A DNA stretch of 64,000 nt from the NCBI GenBank assembly GCA_023382385.1, contig JAHDVH010000004.1, forward strand, positions 148,544 through 212,543, written 5' to 3'. Shown piece by piece: positions 9,374 through 17,327 of the stretch (its first letter is position 1; every line of letters starts with the position of its first letter). Below the pieces are notes generated by a model. The model was not told where the DNA came from. It ran no database searches and saw nothing but the letters and a program-made list of their open reading frames with translations. A program made the translations under genes and the position numbers. The DNA comes from a bacterium (GTDB lineage Bacteria > Electryoneota > RPQS01).

Positions 9374-11218
9374 ATGAAACACATGCGCAGTATGGCTTTT
9401 TACGCGGCGATGCTGATTGCCGCGATCGCAAATGCGGTGCCCTCGTTTACGCCGATAATTGACGGCATCAAAGACGCGGGCTGGGGAAACACTCCGGATC
9501 ATTCGACCACGTCGCAGGCACTGCCGCTCGAGTTCAACCTTGACGGTGGACTGTACGTGACGGACGACGCTGAGTGGGTCTATTTCGGATATGATGCGGA
9601 CAACGATCCGTGGGTGGATGGGAAGAGCGTGCACGTCCACATCGTTTTCGACGTGGGAAGCACGGCTGGAGGCGGGACGTTTGCTTGCTGGGGCGCGAAC
9701 AATGTCGCGTATACGATGGCGTTCAAGCCCGAATACGATCTCGTGATGCAATGGAACACAACGGACCAGAACTCACAATTCACGGGGTTGAACACGTGGA
9801 CGATCAACACGTGGGTGCAGCAGCCTGAGATTACAACGGATGCCGGCGGAGGCAATCAGTGGACGGAGGTCGCAATTCGCAAGAATCAGATCGGCACACC
9901 GGGAGCCGGCGCGACCCTGAATATCTCAATGTGGCTGAGGCCTGCATGGGATACGCAAGGCGGTGTGGCCTGTCTGCCGGCGCAGGCGAATTTCCCAAGC
10001 GACAACGGCGCAGTAGCGCGTGCGCTTTCGGTGCAGTTCCCCTATACTATTCAGGCTGCATTCGGTGATGTCGTGGCGCCGCGTTTGATCTCAGTGCATC
10101 AAATCGATCGCCGCTCAGTCGAATTGTTGTTCAATGAACCGATGCTGCTGGCTTCACTGAACAATTCGTCCAACTACATTCCTCACGGCTGGCCGTTCAC
10201 TGGATTCCGTTACGTCAACAATCTGACCGTCGGAATCTACAACTTTGCGGGGTTCACGGATGGATCGCAGTATGGTATTTCGCTAACGGCAGGCATCCGC
10301 GACTTAGCAAACAATTCGATTGATCCGAACTTTGATTCGCTGTCGTGGACGTCGCCGATGTATGCGGACGTGCTCTTCCGTGTCGAAGATCCCGGCATGA
10401 CGCACGACACGATTTATATGAAAGGGTCCTTTAATTTCTACCGCGAATACGACGCATTCTGGTCAGGCGGGAACTACCAGCTCTACGACGACGGCACGAA
10501 CGGCGACCTCGTAGCCGGCGACCACGTATTCTCGCGCCTCTTCGAAATGGTGCCGAACGGCGGGGCCGTTGACTTTGAGTGGGGCTGTGTGGATGAAGCA
10601 GACAACTGGCTGGTGGTCGGACCCAATCAATCCTTCACGTTGTTTGACGACACTGATATCACTGTGACGTATGTGATTCCCAATCCGACTGCAAGTCCTG
10701 TGACCGTGACGTTCCGTTGTGATGTGGAGTGTCTGCTCGGTACGGGACTTACTGTGGACAGCATCACAGTCGCGGGCACGTTCAACGGGTGGGCCGGTCA
10801 GCGTATGGATGACGCTGACTTGAATCAGCAATATACTCTCGATGTGTTGTTCCCGGCCGGTTCATCGCGCAGTCATGCCTTCAAGTTCCGTTATCACGTT
10901 GCAGATGGAACCGAGTGGGAACACATCGGTGACCGTCTGTTTGAAGTGAATGACTCCAATCCAACGCAAGATTTGGGGAACATGTTCTGGGATAACTGGG
11001 TGTGCGCTCCGTACAATCTGACCATCCATAGCGAGGGCACAAATGCCGTTCTGCGTTGGGACGGACCGGCTCGCGCCACGTTCGACGTGTTTGGTCATAC
11101 ATCTTCCGACGGCATTCTCGAGAATGGAAGTATTCTCGTCAACACGCCCGATCACACTTACACCGTGACGCCACTGGGTAACCAGCAGTTCTTCCAAGTG
11201 CGCGCGGTCGCTCCATAG
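9374..11218 (+). CDS. Secreted multi-domain carbohydrate-binding protein
   Basis: 614 residues with a signal peptide (to about ANA-VPS) and a good Shine-Dalgarno sequence (AGGAGA, 7 bp before ATG). No catalytic domain is recognised. The N-terminal third (IIDGIKDAGWG, then DDAEWVYFGYDADND) looks like a CBM9/DOMON-type beta-sandwich. A central region carries an Ig-like 'LLFNEPM...NNSIDPNFDSL' module. Near residues 440-540 lies a CBM20/CBM48-like starch-binding module with SITVAGTFNGW. The C terminus is FN3-like and ends QQFFQVRAVAP, similar in style to the end of the preceding gene product. It may bind starch at the cell surface or act as a non-catalytic scaffold. It is the last gene of the importer operon, followed by a terminator. 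Confidence 0.65.
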   Translation: MKHMRSMAFYAAMLIAAIANAVPSFTPIIDGIKDAGWGNTPDHSTTSQALPLEFNLDGGLYVTDDAEWVYFGYDADNDPWVDGKSVHVHIVFDVGSTAGGGTFACWGANNVAYTMAFKPEYDLVMQWNTTDQNSQFTGLNTWTINTWVQQPEITTDAGGGNQWTEVAIRKNQIGTPGAGATLNISMWLRPAWDTQGGVACLPAQANFPSDNGAVARALSVQFPYTIQAAFGDVVAPRLISVHQIDRRSVELLFNEPMLLASLNNSSNYIPHGWPFTGFRYVNNLTVGIYNFAGFTDGSQYGISLTAGIRDLANNSIDPNFDSLSWTSPMYADVLFRVEDPGMTHDTIYMKGSFNFYREYDAFWSGGNYQLYDDGTNGDLVAGDHVFSRLFEMVPNGGAVDFEWGCVDEADNWLVVGPNQSFTLFDDTDITVTYVIPNPTASPVTVTFRCDVECLLGTGLTVDSITVAGTFNGWAGQRMDDADLNQQYTLDVLFPAGSSRSHAFKFRYHVADGTEWEHIGDRLFEVNDSNPTQDLGNMFWDNWVCAPYNLTIHSEGTNAVLRWDGPARATFDVFGHTSSDGILENGSILVNTPDHTYTVTPLGNQQFFQVRAVAP

Positions 11219-11240
11219 TCAGCACCATAGATGTTGAAGA

Positions 11241-11270
11241 AAGCCGTGGTCAGATTGGCCACGGCTTTTT
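11241..11270. terminator. Bidirectional intrinsic terminator
   Basis: A perfect 9-bp stem AAGCCGTGG / CCACGGCTT (11241-11249 and 11259-11267) with a 9-nt loop is followed by T residues on the plus strand and by a T/C-rich run on the minus strand. It lies between the convergent ends of the two starch operons (11218 and 11291), so it can end both. Confidence 0.9.
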
Positions 11271-11290
11271 ATTGTGACCAAACAGGTGCA

Positions 11291-12649
11291 CTATTCGACT
11301 GATTCAAACACTTTGGCGACTCCGGCTGCAAGCGTCATTGCTTCATGCCCGGTCAGTGTGGTCGTCTCTTCCGTCAGGACTTCGCGGTAGTTTCCGGCGA
11401 TTGACTCATCAGTCAAGGTGAAGTTGACGCCGGTCTGCGACGTGTTGATGAGAATGACGAGTCTTGACGTGCCGCTCGTTCGCTGAAAACACATGGCAGC
11501 GGCATCGCCACTCGTTTGCACGCGCACGAGCGGAGCGCCGTGCGCGCCGTTGCGCAGCGCGGGATGCCGGTGTTTCAGGGCAACTAACTTCTGATAGAAC
11601 GCCGCATAGTCATTGCTCGCCCAGTCAATGGAGTCTTTTTCGAAGAACAGCAGGCGGCGGTTGAAGCCTGCTTCCTGACCATTATAGATAAGCGGAAAGC
11701 CGGGAGCAGTGAATGCCAGCACGGCGAAGGGTTTTGCGGCATTGCCAAATCGCTCAAACTCGGTGCCGTTCCACGAATTCTCGTCATGGTTACTCGTAAA
11801 ATACATTCGATAGGCTTCCGCGGGATACGCTGAGCGATCCCGTTCAAAATAGGTAAACAAGTCGTTGACTACACGTTCGCCGCGAGCAACATCCACGCAT
11901 TTATGGAAGAATTCCCAGCCGTATGTGGCGTGAAATGCGGAGTGATACTCGGCGGCTTCGTGCTCGGCCAGCATGAAGACGGGCTTCAGCTCGAATAACT
12001 GCCGCGTTGCCTCCTGCCAGAACTCGAGCGGAACCATACCGGCCACATCGCAGCGATAGCCATCAATGTTTGATTCGCGCACCCAGAATTTCAAGGACTC
12101 AATCATCCAATCGCGAAGATCAGGATTGTCAAAATTGAAGTCAATCACGTCCGACCAGTCCGGAACAGGCGGCACGAAGTTCCCCGCGTTATCGCGCGTA
12201 TACCATTCCGGGTGCTCGACCGTCAACGGATTGTCCCACGCCGAGTGATTGGCAACCCAGTCGATAATCACTTTGAAGCCCAGTTCATGACATTGCTGCA
12301 CGAGTGCCCGCCAGTCGTCCATCGTTCCGAACTCCGGATTAACGGCGCGGTAATCGCGCACAGAATAGTAACTGCCGAGCGAGCCTTTCCGGTTGAGTTC
12401 ACCAATCGGGTGAATCGGCATGAACCAGAGAATATCGACGCCGAGTTCGCGCAATCGCGGCAAGTGTTCCGCGAATGCCGCAAATGTTCCCTCCGGTGTG
12501 AACTGCCGCACATTCACTTCATAGATGACCGCATTGCGCGACCATTCCGGCGGAGTCATGTCCGGCGGCGGTGTGACGGTGTCGGTGGACGAGGCTTTGC
12601 AGGCAAACAGGACGAAGAGCGCAAGCAGCGCGAGAAGAGTGACTTTCAT
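11291..12649 (-). CDS. GH13 alpha-amylase family lipoprotein
   Basis: About 453 residues. The start MKVTLLALLALFVLFAC gives a lipoprotein signal; ATGs at 12658 and 12667 are possible alternatives, while a longer form would run into the upstream gene. All four GH13 regions are visible: VIIDWVANHS (I), DGYRCDVAG with the nucleophile Asp (II), FMLAEHEAAEY with the acid Glu (III) and YFTSNHDENSW (IV). The short C-terminal beta domain is complete, ending near VAKVFESVE. It would cleave alpha-1,4-glucan or oligosaccharides at the periplasmic or outer-membrane surface. It is the last gene of a four-gene minus-strand operon (GH31, symporter, GH57, GH13). Confidence 0.92.
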   Translation of the reverse strand: MKVTLLALLALFVLFACKASSTDTVTPPPDMTPPEWSRNAVIYEVNVRQFTPEGTFAAFAEHLPRLRELGVDILWFMPIHPIGELNRKGSLGSYYSVRDYRAVNPEFGTMDDWRALVQQCHELGFKVIIDWVANHSAWDNPLTVEHPEWYTRDNAGNFVPPVPDWSDVIDFNFDNPDLRDWMIESLKFWVRESNIDGYRCDVAGMVPLEFWQEATRQLFELKPVFMLAEHEAAEYHSAFHATYGWEFFHKCVDVARGERVVNDLFTYFERDRSAYPAEAYRMYFTSNHDENSWNGTEFERFGNAAKPFAVLAFTAPGFPLIYNGQEAGFNRRLLFFEKDSIDWASNDYAAFYQKLVALKHRHPALRNGAHGAPLVRVQTSGDAAAMCFQRTSGTSRLVILINTSQTGVNFTLTDESIAGNYREVLTEETTTLTGHEAMTLAAGVAKVFESVE

Positions 12650-12672
12650 AATGGTCATTTCAGTCATTAGAA

Positions 12673-15600
12673 TTAGAACTGGATATCCACCCAATATATC
12701 GCATGTGAGACTGCAACGGAGTCGGTGAAACTCAAGCCGTCCGTCGTCCCCAGAAGAAGCGGTTCAGCCGCAAACGACGCCACGCGCCAGACGCGATAGG
12801 CCTGCGCCAATTCACTGCCCTGCCAGCGGAGTGTGACCGTTGAACCGTCTGTTGCCAGAGTGAGGTTGCGCGGTTTGAGATGCAGCACGCGGTATTCGCT
12901 GGCTTCAATGCTCCCGTTGGGAATGCTTGCCGAGGGAATCTGTCCCTGCAGAGTTCCGCCGTTCGGGCTTTGATAGCGCGCGAGACACACAAAGACCGAA
13001 TCGGGCGCATCGCTGAATTCCTCTGCGAGATTAAGCGATCCTTCCACAATGGTTCCTGACGAGGCGAGTGCAACGGAACCCTGAGCATCAAACCAGCCGC
13101 GCCACCCGTTGGACTCTTCATTGCCAATATACGCGCTCCATGCGGCAACTTGTCCGGACTTTGCCCAAGGTGCGGCTTGAAGAGCCGATGGAGATTGGGC
13201 AACAAAGAGGAAGCGATCATAACCCGTGCCTTGCGCGCTCTCCGTTGCCAGATAGAGATTTGAACCGTCATAATCGGCCCACAGATGCATGGCACCATCT
13301 GTTCCAATCTCCACCGACCCTGCGTCGCGCACGCCGTCCATGACAAAGCCGGGTGATCCTGAAGGAATCACTGTGATGTGCCAATCCTGTCCGAAGTTGT
13401 TGTCCCAGTTTCCCAAGTTGTCGCGGAAAACAAAGTCCACAGATGTTGCGCCGGCAGGAGTATTATAGGTATATCTCCACGCACCAGCTTCTGTGTCAAA
13501 GATCATCTGCGGATCGGGAGTCAGGATGCCTTGCCAACCTGAGTGGCCGATGTGAATATAGACGGGATTTGAATTAGGCGGTAATGTGCCAAACGCGGCA
13601 TCGTAGTAGATGGTCACGCTTGAACCACCTTCGGGAGTCTGCGGTTGCCACCAGACACGATCGTCGCCGGTGCTTCCCTGCCCGGTTCCGACATACGTGT
13701 GATAGATGTCAGAACGTTTCGTATTGCCGGCGCTGTCCCACGCCTGTACAAAGTAGTCCAACAGCACTCCGCCGGAATCCGTGACTTCACCGTCAGTGAG
13801 ATGATAGGTATATTGCTGCGCAATGCGCGACGGGAGTTCATCGAAAACGATATCACCGTAATTATACGGATTGCCTGCGGGGAAGTTTCTGCGGGTCATG
13901 GCGCGTGTTCTCCAGGAGGTTACCTCCGCACCGCCTGCATAGGTTTCGTTCTCAAATGATGCGAGTGGATTCTCACCGTCGTTGTCCAAGCGGTAGTAAA
14001 GCGAACATGCTTCCACCCCGCTGTAGTCAGCGACAAATGTCCAGACGCGAAAATCGCGAGGATTCTGAACTTGTTGATAGCCGTGCAGCGGACCGAACCC
14101 AAGCTCGCCCGGATTGTGCGGCCACTGTTGAAGTGTCCAGATAGTAGGAGGAGTCGCGTCCGCCGCGCCGCCGATGACTTGCTCTGCGTGCTCGAGCGCC
14201 GCGTTGCACGCGACGACGGGTTTCATCTCCATGTCGAGTGTCGTGCCGTAATACATGTAGCCGGAGTTTAATGACCCGAGAAGAAAGTGCCACGCGAGAT
14301 CAAGCGATGTCGGAGGGTTCGTGCGCGGATTCTGAATTGCGGGAATGTATGACGGGCCGGAAATGTCTTCAGCAGTCAGCACCACATTGGTTGCGGCCGT
14401 AATCACCGCCCAATTGTGCGCATCAATCGCCCAGCCGTTGTCAATATCTATTTGTCCGATTGCCGAGTGCGGCGGCCACATCCAGTTGGGAAAGTCGGGA
14501 TCTCCGAAATCACCATCGGCATTAATCCATGCACCGTCTTCGACGTGAACGATGTCACTCAGCGCAGGAGCATGGTCGGCCAGATACTCCGGCACGGTGG
14601 TAGGTTCATAGCCGCGCGCGACCGCCTGACTTGTGAACTGCGACACACTTTGCATATAGTATGAGTAACCGCCCCCGAACGCATTGTCGCCATCGTGACC
14701 AAGCGTAACGAGCATCGGTTGAGTGGGATCGTTCCAACCCGCAATGAGGTCAATGTCATCGGGGTTATACATTTGATAGCCGTCCTGCCAGCTCATCGAC
14801 ATCGCGACGGGAATCACGACTATCGTGTCGGCAAGTCCGGTGTAGGCATCCACGTGGATCGCGCGATGCGGCTGAAACGCGAAGGGCACGGCATCCGTCG
14901 GCGAACAACCGCGCGAAATCGTTTGAGTGCGCCAGTTGTTTTGCGGGGGGTTCAATTGATCTGCGCGATTCGGCGGATTGCAGTTCTCCCCTCCGGTGCC
15001 GAGTGTCAAAGAGAAATTGCTGCAGGCGCGGGAAAGATGCGTGGAAGCGATGAACGTCCATTCGAGTCCGCAGTCGCGCAGAACCGGAATAATTCGTTGA
15101 CTGAATGCAATCTCCGGTGGGAAGAATCCTTTGCTTTGAGGAGGTGACGCCCCCCAGACGGTTGCATAGACGTTCTGATAGATTTGAATGTCTTTCTTGA
15201 GAACTTCCGAATCTATCAGCGGCGCGAAGCTGTGATGATAGGAAATCACCGTCATCTCGAGTCGAGGATTGCCGCCGGTAGTCATCCAGTTCCGCGCAGT
15301 TTGAAAGTGTGAGTTCCATGCCGCCGTGTAGCCGCCGAAGTTCGTTGCGGCAAGGCTTGCCACATTGCGAATCAGCCCACCGGAGTAAGTCACTTGTGCT
15401 CCGGCATCCACTCCGCTCATAGTGGCTATTGAGTTCTTGGGGCGATCTTGATAGGCCGCAATTCTGTCGGCGACTGTGAAGATTCCCGCGACATCATTTT
15501 CCGGATGCGTGGCTCCTGCGTTGCGCCGCCAGATGGACTCCATCGCCGTTTCGTAGCCCGAACCGTAACTCGTCGGAGCGGGCCAGTAGATCGGCTGCTC

Positions 15601-15702
15601 AAGGTGCCAAAGATAGGTCGTGTGCACCGGCGCGGCAAACGCGGCGGAATACAAAATCATCCATGCGAAAGTCAAAACATGCAGCAAGCGAGCGCGAGAC
15701 AT
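12673..15702 (-). CDS. Secreted GH57-like enzyme with CBM25-like starch-binding domain
   Basis: 1009 residues with a signal peptide ending near AFA-APV. The GH57-like N terminus shows TTYLWHLEQPIYWP (HxxQP motif) and KGFFPPEIAFSQRIIPVL, where the Glu matches the position of the GH57 nucleophile. A module at about residues 690-790 (VTIYYDAAFG, then HIGHSGWQG, FVFRDNLGNWDNNFGQDWH) closely resembles CBM25/CBM26 starch-binding domains. It is followed by a DOMON-like region and an FN3-like C terminus (LTLATDGSTVTLRWQG). The catalytic domain is unlike the GH57 protein encoded at 750-2960, so activity may differ. It begins 12 bp after the symporter gene, and its stop precedes the GH13 start by about 25 bp. 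Confidence 0.75.
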   Translation of the reverse strand: MSRARLLHVLTFAWMILYSAAFAAPVHTTYLWHLEQPIYWPAPTSYGSGYETAMESIWRRNAGATHPENDVAGIFTVADRIAAYQDRPKNSIATMSGVDAGAQVTYSGGLIRNVASLAATNFGGYTAAWNSHFQTARNWMTTGGNPRLEMTVISYHHSFAPLIDSEVLKKDIQIYQNVYATVWGASPPQSKGFFPPEIAFSQRIIPVLRDCGLEWTFIASTHLSRACSNFSLTLGTGGENCNPPNRADQLNPPQNNWRTQTISRGCSPTDAVPFAFQPHRAIHVDAYTGLADTIVVIPVAMSMSWQDGYQMYNPDDIDLIAGWNDPTQPMLVTLGHDGDNAFGGGYSYYMQSVSQFTSQAVARGYEPTTVPEYLADHAPALSDIVHVEDGAWINADGDFGDPDFPNWMWPPHSAIGQIDIDNGWAIDAHNWAVITAATNVVLTAEDISGPSYIPAIQNPRTNPPTSLDLAWHFLLGSLNSGYMYYGTTLDMEMKPVVACNAALEHAEQVIGGAADATPPTIWTLQQWPHNPGELGFGPLHGYQQVQNPRDFRVWTFVADYSGVEACSLYYRLDNDGENPLASFENETYAGGAEVTSWRTRAMTRRNFPAGNPYNYGDIVFDELPSRIAQQYTYHLTDGEVTDSGGVLLDYFVQAWDSAGNTKRSDIYHTYVGTGQGSTGDDRVWWQPQTPEGGSSVTIYYDAAFGTLPPNSNPVYIHIGHSGWQGILTPDPQMIFDTEAGAWRYTYNTPAGATSVDFVFRDNLGNWDNNFGQDWHITVIPSGSPGFVMDGVRDAGSVEIGTDGAMHLWADYDGSNLYLATESAQGTGYDRFLFVAQSPSALQAAPWAKSGQVAAWSAYIGNEESNGWRGWFDAQGSVALASSGTIVEGSLNLAEEFSDAPDSVFVCLARYQSPNGGTLQGQIPSASIPNGSIEASEYRVLHLKPRNLTLATDGSTVTLRWQGSELAQAYRVWRVASFAAEPLLLGTTDGLSFTDSVAVSHAIYWVDIQF

Positions 15703-15714
15703 ACAATCAATCCT

Positions 15715-17316
15715 TTAGAAGAACAGGCCCCAAAGCAACAACACGAGTGAAACAAGCAACACGCTCCAGCCGATATTCAACCGATGCAACCTGGGGTCGG
15801 CGGTCTTCCTATCGGCAAGGGGAGTGTATTTGAACGTCAGTCCCGACAGAGAAGACATGCCGGGCGCAGGTGTGGAAAGACTTACAGCAATCAGCACAAT
15901 CGAACAGATGATGAACAGAAACGTTGCAAAATGCAGGAAGTTCATTTCCACCATCCAGCGCAGCGGGCCTTCGGCCAAAGCAGTCTGCTTGTGAATCAGC
16001 TCTCCAATCAGGCGGGTTGCGCCAAGCACGAGGCCGGTAAGCAACGCAGCAATCGCACCTTTGCCGTTGGCGCGCGGCCATAGCAAGCCGAAAATGAATA
16101 CGGCCGCAATCGGAGGGCTGATGTAGGCTTGCACGCTCTGCAGGTAGACGTAGAGCTGTGACGAGATTACCTTGATGAACGGCACCCAGAGAATGCCAAG
16201 CAGAACCACCACTCCGGTGGCAACTCTACCGACGGTGACCAGCCGCTTTTCAGGAGTATCCGGTCTAATCTTCTTATAGATGTCCATTGTGAAAAGTGTG
16301 GACGCACTATTGAAGCACGACGCCAGCGAGGACATTAACGCGGCGAGCAAACTGGCAATCACGATTCCTTTCACGCCAGCCGGAAGCAGGCGCGAGACCA
16401 TTTCAGGATAGGCCTGATCACCTGCGACCTCAGGATAGAGCGCATGCGCAATAACGCCGGGGAGAACCAGAATGAAAACCGGCAGGATTTTCAGGTAGCC
16501 TGCGAAGATCGCGCCGCTGCGAGCCTGCTCCAAACCTCGCGCGCTCAACACGCGCTGCACGATATACTGATCCGTGCACCAATACCATATCCCGAGGATC
16601 GGCGCGCCGAAGACAATTCCCGTCCACGGAAAGTCGGGATGATCCATGGCTTTGAACATACTCCAGTACTCAGGAGGCGTGGAGGCGACGAGATTATCCC
16701 ACCCGCCGACTTCACTCAATCCGAGCAGCGTGAGTGTCAACGCTCCGCCAATCAGAACTACCGCCTGCACAAGCTCGGTGTAGATGACGGCTGTCAATCC
16801 GCCGATCACGGTATAGATGCCGGTGGCGACGACCATGACAATTGCGGACGTGTAGATGTCCCAACCGAGCAGGACATTCAAAAGGAGCGAACCTGCCAGC
16901 AACGTGACGGATACTTTGGTCAACACATAGGCGACGATCGAGACGCCGGTCAAATACCAACGACTTGCGGCATCGTAGCGGCGTTCGAGAAACTCGGGCA
17001 TCGTGAAAACCTGCGAACGCAAATAGAACGGGGCGAAGACCCAACCGAGCAGGAGGACGATGAGACAGGCGAGCCATTCGAAATGTCCGACGGCCAAGCC
17101 GCCTGCAGCTCCTGAGCCTGCCAGTCCGACGAAGTGCTCACTTGAAATGTTGGTCGCGAAAAGGGACGCACCGATCGCAAACCACCCGACATTTCGGCCC
17201 GCAAGAAAGTAGCCTGTCGTATCCGACTTCCGACGGCGGGCGAAGTAGATTCCCACCGAAAACACCGCCGCGAAGTAGATGACGATGATGATGAGGTCCA
17301 GCGTGGAAAGGCTCAT
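15715..17316 (-). CDS. Sodium:solute symporter (SSS family, SglT-like)
   Basis: 533 residues, consistent with 13-14 membrane segments of the sodium/glucose cotransporter family. Family marks are GYFLAGRNVGWFAIGASLFATNISSEHFVGLAGSGAAGG near the N terminus and TDQYIVQRVLSARGLEQARSGAIFAGYLKI in the middle. It sits between the GH31 and GH57 genes, so it probably imports glucose or a short oligosaccharide released by these enzymes, as a sodium-driven partner to the ABC importer on the other strand. The substrate is inferred from context only. Confidence 0.9.
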   Translation of the reverse strand: MSLSTLDLIIIVIYFAAVFSVGIYFARRRKSDTTGYFLAGRNVGWFAIGASLFATNISSEHFVGLAGSGAAGGLAVGHFEWLACLIVLLLGWVFAPFYLRSQVFTMPEFLERRYDAASRWYLTGVSIVAYVLTKVSVTLLAGSLLLNVLLGWDIYTSAIVMVVATGIYTVIGGLTAVIYTELVQAVVLIGGALTLTLLGLSEVGGWDNLVASTPPEYWSMFKAMDHPDFPWTGIVFGAPILGIWYWCTDQYIVQRVLSARGLEQARSGAIFAGYLKILPVFILVLPGVIAHALYPEVAGDQAYPEMVSRLLPAGVKGIVIASLLAALMSSLASCFNSASTLFTMDIYKKIRPDTPEKRLVTVGRVATGVVVLLGILWVPFIKVISSQLYVYLQSVQAYISPPIAAVFIFGLLWPRANGKGAIAALLTGLVLGATRLIGELIHKQTALAEGPLRWMVEMNFLHFATFLFIICSIVLIAVSLSTPAPGMSSLSGLTFKYTPLADRKTADPRLHRLNIGWSVLLVSLVLLLWGLFF

Positions 17317-17327
17317 ATGCTTTGTCT

